In this document: piece after piece, positions 40,616 to 49,553 of the stretch
How positions within the stretch are numbered: position 1 is the first letter of the stretch
Layout: every line of letters begins with the position of its first letter
Notes under the pieces: model-generated
What the model saw: the letters and a program-made list of their open reading frames with translations, nothing else
The model's database searches: none
What the model was told of the DNA's origin: nothing
Program-made: the position numbers and the translations under genes
Source of the DNA: JAOPZW01 sp963807305
GTDB taxonomy: Bacteria > Actinomycetota > Thermoleophilia > Solirubrobacterales > Solirubrobacteraceae
DNA: 64,000 bases
Reading direction: 5' to 3'
Assembly (NCBI GenBank): GCA_963807305.1
Contig: CAWEBN010000010.1
Coordinates: 186,001 to 250,000, forward strand

Positions 40616-42751
40616 GTGATCGCCACGGATACCGCCGAGCCGGCCGACCGGGCGCTCGCCCCGAACGAGCGCGGCTACGCCGACGTCGGCGGTGTCCGCA
40701 TCGCTTACGAGGTCTTCGGGGAGGGCGAGCAGACGATCCTGCTGCTCCCGCCCTGGGCGATCATCCACTCGCGCTTCTGGAAGCTGCAGGTCCCCTACCT
40801 CGCCCGCCACTTCCGCGTCGTGACCTTCGACCCGCGCGGGAACGGCCTGTCGGACCGCCCCGAGAGCGCCGAGGAGTACGGCCCGCGCCCGACGGCGCAG
40901 GATGCCATCGCCGTGCTCGACGCGGTGGGCGCGGCCGACTGCGTCCTGGTCTGCCACTGCGCGCCCTCGAGTGCCGCGCTGCTGCTCGCCGTCGAGCACC
41001 CCGAGCGGATCCGCGGCGCGTTCTTCATGACGCCGGCGCTGCCGATCACGCCCGCGCTGCCCGAGCGCGCCGGGCACTCCTTCGACGCCGTGCTGCCCGA
41101 GTACGAGGGCTGGGCCAAGACCAACCGCCACCATTGGGAGACCGACTTCCGCGACTACCTCGAGTTCTTCTTCGCCCGCTGCTTCAGCGAGCCGCACTCG
41201 AGCAAGCAGTTCGAGGACTCGGTCGCGTGGGCGCTCGAGACCACGCCGCAGACGCTTGCCCTGACCATCGACTGCCCGGGCCTGAGCCGCGCCGAGATCG
41301 ACGACCTCATGGCGCGGGTGTCCTGCCCGGTGCTCGTGACCCAGGGCGACCGCGACGAGCTCATCCCATCCGACCGCGGGGCGGCCTTCGCCGCGGCCAC
41401 CGGCGCCGAGCTCGTCGAGCTCGTCGACGTCGGGCACTGCCCCCACACGCGCCATCCGGTGCGCTTCAACGAGCTGCTGCACGACTTCGCCGCGCGCGCC
41501 TACCGTCGCGCGACGGGCGCCGCCCCTTGGCGCCGCGCGGTCGGCCGGCCGCGTCGGGCCCTGTATGTCTCCTCGCCGATCGGCCTCGGTCATGCCTGGC
41601 GCGACGTCGCCATCGCGCGCGAGCTGCGGGCCCTGCACCCCGACCTGCAGATCGACTGGCTGGCGCAGGACCCGGTCACGCGCGTGCTCGAGGCGTGCGG
41701 CGAGCGGATCCACCCCGCGAGTGCGGGGCTGGCCAACGAGTCGCGCCACATCGCCGCCGAGTCGCGCGCGCACGAGCTCAACGTCTTCCAGGCCTGGCGG
41801 CGCATGGACGAGATCCTGCTGGCCAACTTCATGGTCTTCCGCGACGCGGTGCGCGACGACCCCTACGACCTCTGGATCGGCGACGAGGCCTGGGAGCTCG
41901 ACTACTACCTGCACGAGAACCCCGAGCTGAAGACCACGCCCTACGCCTTCCTGACCGACTTCGTCGGGTGGCTGCCGATGCCGGAGGGCGGCGACCACGA
42001 GGCGCGCCTGACCGCCGACTACAACGCCGAGATGATCGAGCAGATCGCGCGCTTCCCGCGCGTGCGCGACCGCGCGATCTTCGTCGGCGGCCCCGAGGAC
42101 GTCGTTCCGCGCGACTTCGGCGACGGCCTGCCGGAGATTCGTCCATGGGTGCAGGATCACTTCGACTTCAGCGGCTACGTCCTGGCCCCCGACGCGGCCG
42201 TGCCGGTCGATCGCGAGGCGCTGCGCGCCGAGCTCGGCTACCGCCCCGACGAGACGGTCTGCCTGGTCACCGTGGGTGGCTCGGGCGTCGGCGCGGGGCT
42301 CCTGCGCCGCGTCATCGACGCCTACCCGCAGGCACGCGAACGCGTGCCGGGCCTGCGCATGATCGTCGTCTGCGGCCCGCGCATCGATCCCGAGTCATTG
42401 CCCTCGCACGACGGCCTGGAGCTCGTCGCCTACGTGGATCGCCTCTCGCGCCATCTCGCGGCCTGCGACGTCGCCGTCACCCAGGGCGGGCTGACGACGT
42501 GCATGGAGCTCGCGGCCGCCGGGACGCCGTTCGTCTACTTCCCCCTGCGCCGGCACTTCGAGCAGAACCTGCATGTCCGCCATCGCCTGGAGCGCTATGA
42601 GGCCGGCCACCCCATGGACCTGGCCACGGCGACGCCCGAGATCATCGCCTCTGCGATCGCCACGGCGCTGGCCGACGGCCGCGGCCGCGGCGCCGAGGTC
42701 GAGCGCGACGGGGCCGCGCGTGCGGCGGGCATGCTGGCCGAGCTGCTCTAA
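40616..42751 (+). CDS. alpha/beta-hydrolase - GT-B glycosyltransferase fusion
   Basis: A 711-residue two-domain protein from GTG 40616. Residues about 20-295 are an alpha/beta-hydrolase (F-D-P-R-G-N-G-L-S-D-R-P; nucleophile elbow V-L-V-C-H-C-A-P-S-S; Q-G-D-R-D-E-L-I; V-G-H-C-P-H). C115 stands where Ser normally is (G-x-S-x-G). Residues about 315-711 form a GT-B glycosyltransferase (A-L-Y-V-S-S-P-I-G-L-G-H-A-W-R-D; C-terminal V-T-Q-G-G-L-T-T-C-M-E-L-A-A-A-G-T-P). It could glycosylate a small molecule and trim or acylate it; the substrate is unknown. It is in a TetR-type regulatory context with the tautomerase. Confidence 0.88.
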   Translation: MIATDTAEPADRALAPNERGYADVGGVRIAYEVFGEGEQTILLLPPWAIIHSRFWKLQVPYLARHFRVVTFDPRGNGLSDRPESAEEYGPRPTAQDAIAVLDAVGAADCVLVCHCAPSSAALLLAVEHPERIRGAFFMTPALPITPALPERAGHSFDAVLPEYEGWAKTNRHHWETDFRDYLEFFFARCFSEPHSSKQFEDSVAWALETTPQTLALTIDCPGLSRAEIDDLMARVSCPVLVTQGDRDELIPSDRGAAFAAATGAELVELVDVGHCPHTRHPVRFNELLHDFAARAYRRATGAAPWRRAVGRPRRALYVSSPIGLGHAWRDVAIARELRALHPDLQIDWLAQDPVTRVLEACGERIHPASAGLANESRHIAAESRAHELNVFQAWRRMDEILLANFMVFRDAVRDDPYDLWIGDEAWELDYYLHENPELKTTPYAFLTDFVGWLPMPEGGDHEARLTADYNAEMIEQIARFPRVRDRAIFVGGPEDVVPRDFGDGLPEIRPWVQDHFDFSGYVLAPDAAVPVDREALRAELGYRPDETVCLVTVGGSGVGAGLLRRVIDAYPQARERVPGLRMIVVCGPRIDPESLPSHDGLELVAYVDRLSRHLAACDVAVTQGGLTTCMELAAAGTPFVYFPLRRHFEQNLHVRHRLERYEAGHPMDLATATPEIIASAIATALADGRGRGAEVERDGAARAAGMLAELL

Positions 42752-42761
42752 CCGACCTCGA

Positions 42762-44069
42762 TCAGTCGTGGGCGATGAGGCGCGCGCCGCGGCCGTGTGT
42801 GAAGAAGCTGAATGCCCACCGGATGACGACGAGCAGCCGGTTCTGGAAGCCGATCAGGTACCAGAGGTGGACGACGAGCCAGGCGACCCACGCGATGAAG
42901 CCGCTGAGGTGGACGCCCTTGACGTCGGCCACCGCGCGGGCGCGGCCGATGGTCGCGAGGTTGCCCTTGTCGATGTACCTGAACGGCTTGGGCTCCTGGC
43001 CGGCCAGCCGAGCGCGGATCGCCCGCGCGGCGTAGCGGCCCTGCTGCATGGCCACCGGCGCGACGCCGGGCAGGACGAGCGCGCTGCCGTCGGGCTGCTT
43101 GACGCTGACCATGTCGCCGAGCGCCAGCACCTCAGGGTGAGCTGGAACGGAGAGGTCGCCGAGCACCTCGAGCCGCCCGGCGCCGTCAACGTCGAGGCCG
43201 GCGCGATCGGCCAGCAGTCGCGCGAGCGGTGAGGCGTTCACGCCGGCGGCCCAGATGACGGTCCGGGTCGGGATGCGCTCCGTGCTGTCGTCGGCGCGGC
43301 GCACGGTGACGCTCTCGGCGTCGACGCCGACGACCGACTCGCCGAGCCGCCCGGTGACGCCCAGGCTCTCCAGCGAGCGCAGCGCCTTGGCCGACAGGCT
43401 CTCCGGGAAGGTCGTGAGGATGCGGTCGAGGGCCTCGACGATGAGGATGCGCGCCTTCGTGGGGTCGAAGGACCGGAAGTCCCCGCGCTCGTCGCGGGCG
43501 ATCTCGGCGATCTGGCCGGCCATCTCGACGCCGGTCGGCCCGGCGCCGACGACGACGAAGGTCAGCAGCGCGGCCTGGGCGTCGGGATCGGGCTCGAGCT
43601 CGGCCGCCTCGAAGGCCTCGAGGATCCGCCGGCGGATGGTCAACGCGCCCTCGAGCGACTTGAGCTCGGCGGCGTGCTCCTGCCACTCGTTGTGGCCAAA
43701 GTAGGAGTACTCCGAGCCGCCGGAGACGATCAGCGTGTCGTACTCGAGCGCGTCGGGCGCGCTGCCCAGCGCCACGTCGCGCAGGCCGACGCGGCGCGCG
43801 GCCAGGTCGACGTCGACCACCTCGGCGAGCACGACGCGCACGTTGCGCCGGCGGCGGAAGATGCTGCGCAGCGGGTAGCAGATCTCGGCGGGCGAGACGG
43901 CCCCCGTGGCCACCTGATAGGCAAGCGGCTGGAAGAGGTGGAAGTTGCGCCGGTCGACCAGCGTCACGTCGACCGGCAGCCGCGACAGCTTGAGGCAGGC
44001 CTGTAGCCCGCCGAAGCCGCCGCCGACGACGACGACGCGATGGGGCGAGGACGGAGTGTGAGGCGCCAT
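42762..44069 (-). CDS. ndh: type II NADH dehydrogenase (NDH-2)
   Basis: A 435-residue membrane-associated flavoprotein moving electrons from NADH to quinone without pumping protons. It has FAD motif V-V-V-V-G-G-G-F-G-G-L-Q-A-C, NADH motif F-V-V-V-G-A-G-P-T-G-V-E-M-A-G, A-L-G-D-M-V as the second FAD motif, and a C-terminal amphipathic/hydrophobic segment (I-A-W-V-A-W-L-V-V-H-L-W-Y-L-I-G-F) for membrane contact. Length and order are typical. It converges with the fusion gene 40616-42751 and is 31 bp downstream of the ROK gene on the same strand. Confidence 0.93.
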   Translation of the reverse strand: MAPHTPSSPHRVVVVGGGFGGLQACLKLSRLPVDVTLVDRRNFHLFQPLAYQVATGAVSPAEICYPLRSIFRRRRNVRVVLAEVVDVDLAARRVGLRDVALGSAPDALEYDTLIVSGGSEYSYFGHNEWQEHAAELKSLEGALTIRRRILEAFEAAELEPDPDAQAALLTFVVVGAGPTGVEMAGQIAEIARDERGDFRSFDPTKARILIVEALDRILTTFPESLSAKALRSLESLGVTGRLGESVVGVDAESVTVRRADDSTERIPTRTVIWAAGVNASPLARLLADRAGLDVDGAGRLEVLGDLSVPAHPEVLALGDMVSVKQPDGSALVLPGVAPVAMQQGRYAARAIRARLAGQEPKPFRYIDKGNLATIGRARAVADVKGVHLSGFIAWVAWLVVHLWYLIGFQNRLLVVIRWAFSFFTHGRGARLIAHD

Positions 44070-44100
44070 GCCCGAGATCCTGCCGGATGCGGGCCCGCGG

Positions 44101-45294
44101 CTACTTCTCGACGCGCGCCGCGAGGGCGTGCGGCGACTGCGCGAGGATCAGGCCTGCCGCGCCGAGGACCTCGGCGCGGTCGCCCAGCGTCCCGGCCGTG
44201 ACGCGCACCGCGCCCGCCGCGGGCGCCACGCCGTGGCGCTCGATCGCCGCCCGCATCGCGTCGAGGAGAACCGGCCCGGCCGGGGCCAGGTCGCCGCCGA
44301 CCACCACGACCTCCGGGTTGAGGACGTTGACGAGCATCGACAGCGCGCGGCCGATCGCCTCGCCGGCATCGGCCACCGCGCGCCGGGCGCCGCGGTCGCC
44401 CGCGGCCACCAACTCGAGGACGCGGGCGAGCGACACCCGCGTGCCGGTGCTGCGCTCGAGCAGCGCGGCGACCGCCACGGGGCTGGCGACCGTCTCCAGG
44501 CAGCCGCGGTTGCCGCAGCGGCAGATCGGGCCGGCGGGATCGGCGAGCACATGGCCGATCTCGCCGGCGACGCCGCGGAAGCCCCGGTACGGTCGGCCGC
44601 CGAGGATGAGCCCGGCGCCGATGCCGGCGGAGACGCGCACGTAGATCAGGTCATCGACGCCGCGGGCCGCGCCGAACACCTTCTCGCCCAGGGCGCCGAC
44701 GTTGGCGTCGTTCTCGAGCTCGACGGGGACGCCGAGGCGTGCCTGCATCTCGGCCGCCGGGCGGATGCCGTGCCAGCCGGGGAGGATGCCCTCCGCGGCG
44801 ATCTCGCCCGTCGCCCGGTTGATCGGCGCCGCGAGGCCCATGCCGACACCCAGGAGCTGGTCGGAGGCGATGCCAGCGCCACGCAGGCTCGCGCGCACGA
44901 GCTCGTCGGCGAGGTCGAGGCTCTCGATCGCGGCGTGGTCGACTTCGGCGGGCGACCAGTCGTCGGCGACGAGCTCGCCGGAGAGATCGCAGATGGCCAC
45001 GCGGATGTGCTCGTGGCCGAAGTCGAGCCCGACCGCGAAGGCGGCGCCGGGGACGAGCGAGAGCAGCACCGGTGGGCGCCCGGTGGGCCGCGGGCCGTCG
45101 CCTGTCTCGGCCTCGCGCTCCTCGACGACGCCGGCACGGCCAAGCTCCTCGACGAGCGCCGAGACCGTGGCCCGCGAGAGGCCGGTCCAGCGAGCGAGAT
45201 CGGTGCGGCTCGATCTCGGCTGGCGGTAGAGCATCTCGATGACCCGCAGCCGGTTCATCTGGCGCTGGCTGAGCGAGGTCGGATCGGTGGCCAT
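44101..45294 (-). CDS. ROK family transcriptional regulator
   Basis: A 397-residue protein: an N-terminal MarR-like HTH (about 12-70: S-S-R-T-D-L-A-R-W-T-G-L-S-R-A-T-V-S) and a ROK sugar-kinase-like domain with V-G-L-D-F-G-H-E-H-I and the zinc motif C-R-C-G-N-R-G-C-L-E-T. NagC/XylR-type ROK proteins repress sugar genes; whether the kinase site is active is not clear. The neighbouring genes do not include sugar catabolism. It is upstream of NDH-2 on the same strand, so the two may be co-transcribed. Confidence 0.9.
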   Translation of the reverse strand: MATDPTSLSQRQMNRLRVIEMLYRQPRSSRTDLARWTGLSRATVSALVEELGRAGVVEEREAETGDGPRPTGRPPVLLSLVPGAAFAVGLDFGHEHIRVAICDLSGELVADDWSPAEVDHAAIESLDLADELVRASLRGAGIASDQLLGVGMGLAAPINRATGEIAAEGILPGWHGIRPAAEMQARLGVPVELENDANVGALGEKVFGAARGVDDLIYVRVSAGIGAGLILGGRPYRGFRGVAGEIGHVLADPAGPICRCGNRGCLETVASPVAVAALLERSTGTRVSLARVLELVAAGDRGARRAVADAGEAIGRALSMLVNVLNPEVVVVGGDLAPAGPVLLDAMRAAIERHGVAPAAGAVRVTAGTLGDRAEVLGAAGLILAQSPHALAARVEK

Positions 45295-45432
45295 GCTTTC
45301 GCCCGGAACATAACCGCGTCCACCGCGCTCGGTGGATGAGGAATGGGTCTTTCGTCGTCGGCGACGCTACTCGGGCCGCGCAGCCGCCAGGGGCCGCGAC
45401 TTCTGCCGAGCGCCGAAGTAAGGCGCCGGCTG

Positions 45433-46017
45433 TCAGGCTCGGTGGACCGCGGCGAGGAGCGCCGCGTAGGAGCGCACGAGCGCCTCGCGCTCCTGCGCGA
45501 CGAGCGGGCTCTCGCGGTCGCAGCCCTCCTGCACCCAGCGGTCGGAGTGGCGCATGGCGAGCGCGCGCTGCTGGGCCGCAAGGCGCACGTCGGCGGCGGG
45601 GACGGCGTAGACATGCGCGTAGAGCGCGGCGAGGGCGTCGGCCAGCGAGTCCTCGTCGCCGATCTCGCGGCGCTGGACGTCGCGATGCACTCGCCACCAC
45701 TCGACCTCGAGCCACGCCGCCCGCGCCACGTCGAAGGTCTCGCCGTGGCGAGCGGCGACCAGCCGATAGAAGCGCTCCATGCAGCGCCGCGCGCCGGCGG
45801 CATCGTTGTCGGGGTACGGCGCCCACAACTGGTTGGCGCGCAGGACGAGCCAGGCGCCGTGCAGCGTCGCCGGCCACGGCAGCGCGAACGTGTGGCGCGT
45901 GAGACCGACGGCCGCGCGCAGGAACCTCAGCCACTCGCGCCGGTAGTAGGTCACCCACGCGGTGCACTCCAGTCGCCCGACTCGGCGCGGGTCGAACGAG
46001 CGCATCGCGTTGGGCAC
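45433..46017 (-). CDS. hypothetical protein
   Basis: A 194-residue helical protein from GTG 46017: P-N-A-M-R-S-F-D-P-R-R-V-G-R-L-E, then A-W-V-T-Y-Y-R-R-E-W-L-R-F-L-R-A-A-V, then W-L-E-V-E-W-W-R-V-H-R-D. The Trp/Arg-rich pattern W-x-x-Y-Y-R-x-x-W and W-x-x-E-W-W-R-x-H appears conserved in actinobacterial hypothetical proteins I know, but it has no function. It follows the 46027-46587 gene by nine bases and is probably co-transcribed. Confidence 0.7.
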   Translation of the reverse strand: MPNAMRSFDPRRVGRLECTAWVTYYRREWLRFLRAAVGLTRHTFALPWPATLHGAWLVLRANQLWAPYPDNDAAGARRCMERFYRLVAARHGETFDVARAAWLEVEWWRVHRDVQRREIGDEDSLADALAALYAHVYAVPAADVRLAAQQRALAMRHSDRWVQEGCDRESPLVAQEREALVRSYAALLAAVHRA

Positions 46018-46026
46018 GCGCCAGTC

Positions 46027-46587
46027 CTACACCAAGCGCACGGCTCCGCGCCAGACCTGCTCGCCGAGCAGGTCCACGGTGATGTCGACCGCGAGATCGG
46101 CCAGCGCGCCGCCGACCGCGAGATGGTCGGCGAGCAGGTCGTCCACCCGGAAGCGCCCGACCAGGGCGTCGCACTCCGGGCAGCCGTTGGAGACGTAACC
46201 GCCCTGGACGCCCGGGCTGTGGCGGTGGCGCAGCGCGCCGATCCCGCGCCGGGCGAGCGCGCCGGGGTCGAGCACGGCCATGAGGATGCGGTCGACATCG
46301 GCCAGGGGCAGGAAGCCGCTGCGGTCCTCGGTGAGTCCCAGCTCGACGAGTACGCCGACGATCGCCCGCACCGGGGCGCGGCACGACCAGCACGTGTCGT
46401 CGAGAGCCAGCAGCGTGGCCGGCAGCCGGCCTCGCGGCCCGCCGCCTCGGCGCCGCCGGCGCCCTCCCACCTGCTCCGGGCGCGGCGCCGCCGGCCTCCA
46501 GCGCTTCGTGACGACGTCCTGCTCCCACCCAGTCATCATGGGCGCTTGAAACGGCGGCTCTGAAGAAACCCAGCGGGCTTGAAACAT
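46027..46587 (-). CDS. hypothetical protein with two Cys pairs
   Basis: A 186-residue protein. A basic Arg/Pro/Gly-rich N-terminus is followed by D-D-T-C-W-S-C-R-A-P-V and later S-N-G-C-P-E-C-D-A-L-V-G. The two C-x-x-C pairs could bind one zinc. The C-terminus (L-A-V-D-I-T-V-D-L-L-G-E-Q-V-W-R-G) is globular. No family is recognised. Its ATG (46587) lies 48 bp from the divergent DNA ligase start (GTG 46636), so it shares the promoter region with a DNA repair gene. Confidence 0.65.
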   Translation of the reverse strand: MFQARWVSSEPPFQAPMMTGWEQDVVTKRWRPAAPRPEQVGGRRRRRGGGPRGRLPATLLALDDTCWSCRAPVRAIVGVLVELGLTEDRSGFLPLADVDRILMAVLDPGALARRGIGALRHRHSPGVQGGYVSNGCPECDALVGRFRVDDLLADHLAVGGALADLAVDITVDLLGEQVWRGAVRLV

Positions 46588-46635
46588 ATCCTGGCGCGTT
46601 GGCGCTCACCTGTCGGCGGCTGCCACGATGGGCCG

Positions 46636-48153
46636 GTGCTGCTGGCCGAGCTGACCGCGACCTCCGAAGCCGTCCGCGCGACCCCCGCGCGCAACGAGAA
46701 GATCGGCCGCCTGGCCGAGACGTTGCGGCGCACGGAGCCCGGCGAGGTGGCCATCGCCGTGGCGTACCTCTCCGGCGAGTTGCGCCAGCGCCAGATCGGG
46801 GTCGGCTATCGCTCGCTGCGAGACCTGCCCGCGGCGGCGAGCGAGGCGACGCTGGCACTGCGCGAGGTCGACGCGGCATGCGAGGCGATCGGCGCGATGG
46901 CGGGCCCGGGGTCGCAGGCGGCCCGACGCGACGCACTGGCCGCGCTCTTCGCCCGCGCGACCGAGCGCGAGCAGCGCTTCCTCGTCGCCCTGCTGACGGG
47001 CGAGCTGCGCCAGGGCGCACAGGAGGGCGTCATGGTCGAGGCCGTCGCCCGGGCGGCCGAGGTGCCGCGCGACGCGGTTCGCCGGGCGTGCATGCTCAGC
47101 GGCGACCTCGGCGCGACCGCCGCCGCCGCCCTGGCGGGGGGCTCCGAGGCGCTGCGCGCGGTCGGGCTCGAGGTCGGGCGCCCGGTCCAGCCGATGCTCG
47201 CGGCGCCGGGCGACGACATCGACGGGGCCCTGGCGAAGACCGGGCCGGCGGCCGTCGAGTACAAGCTCGACGGCGCGCGCCTGCAGGTCCACCGCCGTGG
47301 CGACGAGGTGCGCGCCTTCACGCGCAGCCTCGACGACATCACCGCGCGCGTGCCCGAGGTGGTCGAGGCGGTGCTCGCGCTGCCCGCGCGCGAGCTGGTC
47401 CTCGACGGCGAGGCCATCGCGCTCAAGCCCGACGGGCGCCCGTACCCGTTCCAGGTCACGGCGAGCCGCTTCGGCACGCGGCGCGCCGACGCGACGACGC
47501 CTTTGACGCCGCTGTTCTTCGACCTGCTGCACATCGACGGAGAGGACCTCATCGACCGCCCAGGCGCGGAGCGCGCCGGGGCCCTCGACGCGCTGGTACC
47601 GGCCGCGGGCCGAGTGCCGCGGGCCCTGATCGCCGACCCGGCCGACGCCCACGCCTTCCTCGACGCGGCCCTGGCCGCCGGCCACGAGGGTGTGCTCGTC
47701 AAGTCGCTCGAGGCGCCCTACGCCGCCGGGCGCCGGGGCGCCGGCTGGCTCAAGGTCAAGCCCCGCCACACGCTCGACCTCGTCGTCCTGGCCGCCGAGT
47801 GGGGGCACGGGCGCCGGCGCGGCTGGCTGAGCAACCTGCACCTCGGTGCGCGCGATCCGTCGGGCGCCGGCTTCGTGATGCTCGGCAAGACGTTCAAGGG
47901 CCTCACCGACGCGATGCTCGCCTGGCAGACCGAGCGCCTGCTCGCGCTCGAGGTCGCGCGCGACGACTGGACCGTCCACGTCCGCCCCGAGCTGGTCGTC
48001 GAGATCGCCTTCGACGGCGTGCAGACGAGCTCGCGCTACCCGGGCGGCGTCGCGCTGCGCTTCGCGCGCGTGCTGCGCCATCGGCCCGACAAGGCGGCGG
48101 CCGAAGCCGACACGCTCGATGCGGTGCTGGCGGTGCATGCGGGCGGGCTGTGA
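46636..48153 (+). CDS. ligB: ATP-dependent DNA ligase
   Basis: A 505-residue ligase from GTG 46636. An N-terminal helical domain (A-E-T-L-R-R-T-E-P-G-E-V-A-I-A-V-A-Y) precedes the nucleotidyltransferase core with the adenylated Lys210 in V-E-Y-K-L-D-G-A-R-L and L-D-G-E-A-I-A-L. The C-terminal OB part has G-W-L-K-V-K-P-R-H and V-R-P-E-L-V-V-E-I-A-F-D-G. Architecture and length match actinobacterial LigB, a supplementary ATP-dependent ligase. No Ku or polymerase domain is attached, so it is not the end-joining LigD. Confidence 0.93.
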   Translation: MLLAELTATSEAVRATPARNEKIGRLAETLRRTEPGEVAIAVAYLSGELRQRQIGVGYRSLRDLPAAASEATLALREVDAACEAIGAMAGPGSQAARRDALAALFARATEREQRFLVALLTGELRQGAQEGVMVEAVARAAEVPRDAVRRACMLSGDLGATAAAALAGGSEALRAVGLEVGRPVQPMLAAPGDDIDGALAKTGPAAVEYKLDGARLQVHRRGDEVRAFTRSLDDITARVPEVVEAVLALPARELVLDGEAIALKPDGRPYPFQVTASRFGTRRADATTPLTPLFFDLLHIDGEDLIDRPGAERAGALDALVPAAGRVPRALIADPADAHAFLDAALAAGHEGVLVKSLEAPYAAGRRGAGWLKVKPRHTLDLVVLAAEWGHGRRRGWLSNLHLGARDPSGAGFVMLGKTFKGLTDAMLAWQTERLLALEVARDDWTVHVRPELVVEIAFDGVQTSSRYPGGVALRFARVLRHRPDKAAAEADTLDAVLAVHAGGL

Positions 48154-48162
48154 TCGGGGCTG

Positions 48163-48494
48163 GTGCTGCGCAGCGCTTACAGCCGCATCGAGGGAAGGGG
48201 GGCGGCCGGCGGTGCGCGGCGCGTGTCGTCGTCCTCAGGCGTGTGCGCCTTGGGGGTGCAAGCGCGCGTGTTTAACAACAGCCTTCGGAGATGCCCAGGG
48301 GGTGGGCTCTCTTTGCGGCGACTATCGCCGTCTAGGGAGCCCACCCCCCTGGCCGCGCGTGGAAGGGTGTTGCAAATGCGCTCGAAGTGCGCAAAGACTC
48401 CGCGTCGGGAACCGCCGACGCGAGCGGAGCGGCGAGCGCTCCGCTCGCCGCCACCTCTCCTTCCCTCGATGCAGCAGTAAGCGCCGCAGAGCAC
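48163..48494. repeat. 332-bp nested inverted-repeat element (MITE-like or structured intergenic DNA)
   Basis: The outer arms 48163-48198 and 48459-48494 are inverted copies (31 of 36 identical), both starting GTGCT. Inside lies a strong central palindrome, 48295-48311 against 48335-48352 (CCAGGGGGTGGGCTC with one bulge), with GGCGACTATCGCC at its tip. A perfect 12-bp hairpin (48420-48431 / 48437-48448, loop GCGAG) and weaker hairpins are also present. The symmetry produces two 105-codon shadow frames on opposite strands, neither protein-like. It lies between two convergent genes. Either a non-autonomous transposon remnant or a bidirectional termination/structural element. Confidence 0.8.
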
Positions 48495-48518
48495 TGCACG
48501 CGCGGCGCGGACGACGCA

Positions 48519-49553
48519 TCAGCGATACAACGCCGCCATCCGCTCGCCCTCCTCACTCAATGCGCGCAGCGTCGCCCGGTCGAGGCGCTCGAAGGGCTCG
48601 AAGGCCACGCGACCGTCCTCGTGGCGCCACGTCCCCGCGACCGAGCCGTCGACGAGGAACGTGGTCACCGACTGCGGCATGCGGACGTGGAACACGCGGT
48701 CGCGAAAGCGCTCGGGCAGGACGTTCGCGCGCCGGGCGTGGGCGAGCAGGATCGCGTCCCAGGTCCCGAGCAGCCGGACGGGCGCCGGCGTCTCGGGGTC
48801 CGGCAGGGGCGCGCGCGGGAGGTCGACCAGTTCCTCGCCGTCCTCAGACGCGAAGCGGCGCAGGCGCAGGCGCTCGAGGGCCGGCGCCACCACGGCGGGA
48901 GGCACGCCGGCCCAGTTGGCGATCTCGGCCGGCGAGGCGGGGCCGAAGCCCCCGAGGTAGCGCCGCACCGTGTGGTCGACGGCGTCGGCGTGGTCGATGT
49001 CCGGCGGTCCGAGCCAGTCCTCGGCCAGGCCGTAGAGGTCCGCGCGACGGCGCTCCCAGGTGCCCGACGGCGGGGCGCGCACGATGTGCAGCCAGTGGCT
49101 GATCGCCGCGGCCTGCGGCTTGCCGATCACCTGCTCGACCTCGCCGCGCCGCATCGTGCCCCCGGCCAGCCTCGGGCGCAGGCGCCGCGCGGCGGTGCTC
49201 ATGTCGCGCGCGCCGAGGCCGTCGCGGTTGGCCTTCAGCCACCAGTCCCGGCGCGGGCGCTCAACCGTCAGCGCCAGCGGCCAGTAGTCGCGCGCCGACA
49301 CGAGGTGGATCGTCGAGCGCATGAGCGTGCCCTGCACGACGCTGCGCCGCTCCAGCGCGCGCGTGAGCGCGTCGCGCTCGAAGCCCTCGATCCGCGACGA
49401 CAGCCCGACGTACATCGACGGCGCGTACTGCGCCTGTAGGCCGCCCATGCGCTCGAGGGCCCGCGGGATCGAGAGCGGCGCGCGCTCGAGCAGCATCTGG
49501 CGCGCCAGCAGCGCGCGGTTGAGGTCGCGTTCGCTGAGGACACGCCGGCTCAC
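48519..49553 (-). CDS. winged-helix DNA-binding (HTH_42, YcaQ/AlkZ-like) protein
   Basis: A 344-residue protein from GTG 49553: R-V-L-S-E-R-D-L-N-R-A-L-L-A-R-Q, then M-G-G-L-Q-A-Q-Y-A-P-S-M-Y-V-G-L, then R-S-T-I-H-L-V-S-A-R-D-Y-W. These are typical of the HTH_42 family that includes the crosslink glycosylases AlkZ/YcaQ. The G-L-Q-A-Q motif (instead of the Q-x-Q or Q-x-D catalytic pair) places it in the broader, mostly uncharacterised group. The GTGA overlap couples it to the gamma-glutamyltransferase gene. A DNA repair role is inferred. Confidence 0.85.
   Translation of the reverse strand: MSRRVLSERDLNRALLARQMLLERAPLSIPRALERMGGLQAQYAPSMYVGLSSRIEGFERDALTRALERRSVVQGTLMRSTIHLVSARDYWPLALTVERPRRDWWLKANRDGLGARDMSTAARRLRPRLAGGTMRRGEVEQVIGKPQAAAISHWLHIVRAPPSGTWERRRADLYGLAEDWLGPPDIDHADAVDHTVRRYLGGFGPASPAEIANWAGVPPAVVAPALERLRLRRFASEDGEELVDLPRAPLPDPETPAPVRLLGTWDAILLAHARRANVLPERFRDRVFHVRMPQSVTTFLVDGSVAGTWRHEDGRVAFEPFERLDRATLRALSEEGERMAALYR

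Noticed and set aside
44651..47020. Minus-strand open frame of 789 codons
   Set aside because: It crosses the ROK gene and two hypothetical genes in another frame and has the Arg/Ala composition of a shadow.
48163..48494. Two 105-codon frames on opposite strands
   Set aside because: Their similar length and start codons are produced by the inverted repeats; neither has protein-like composition.
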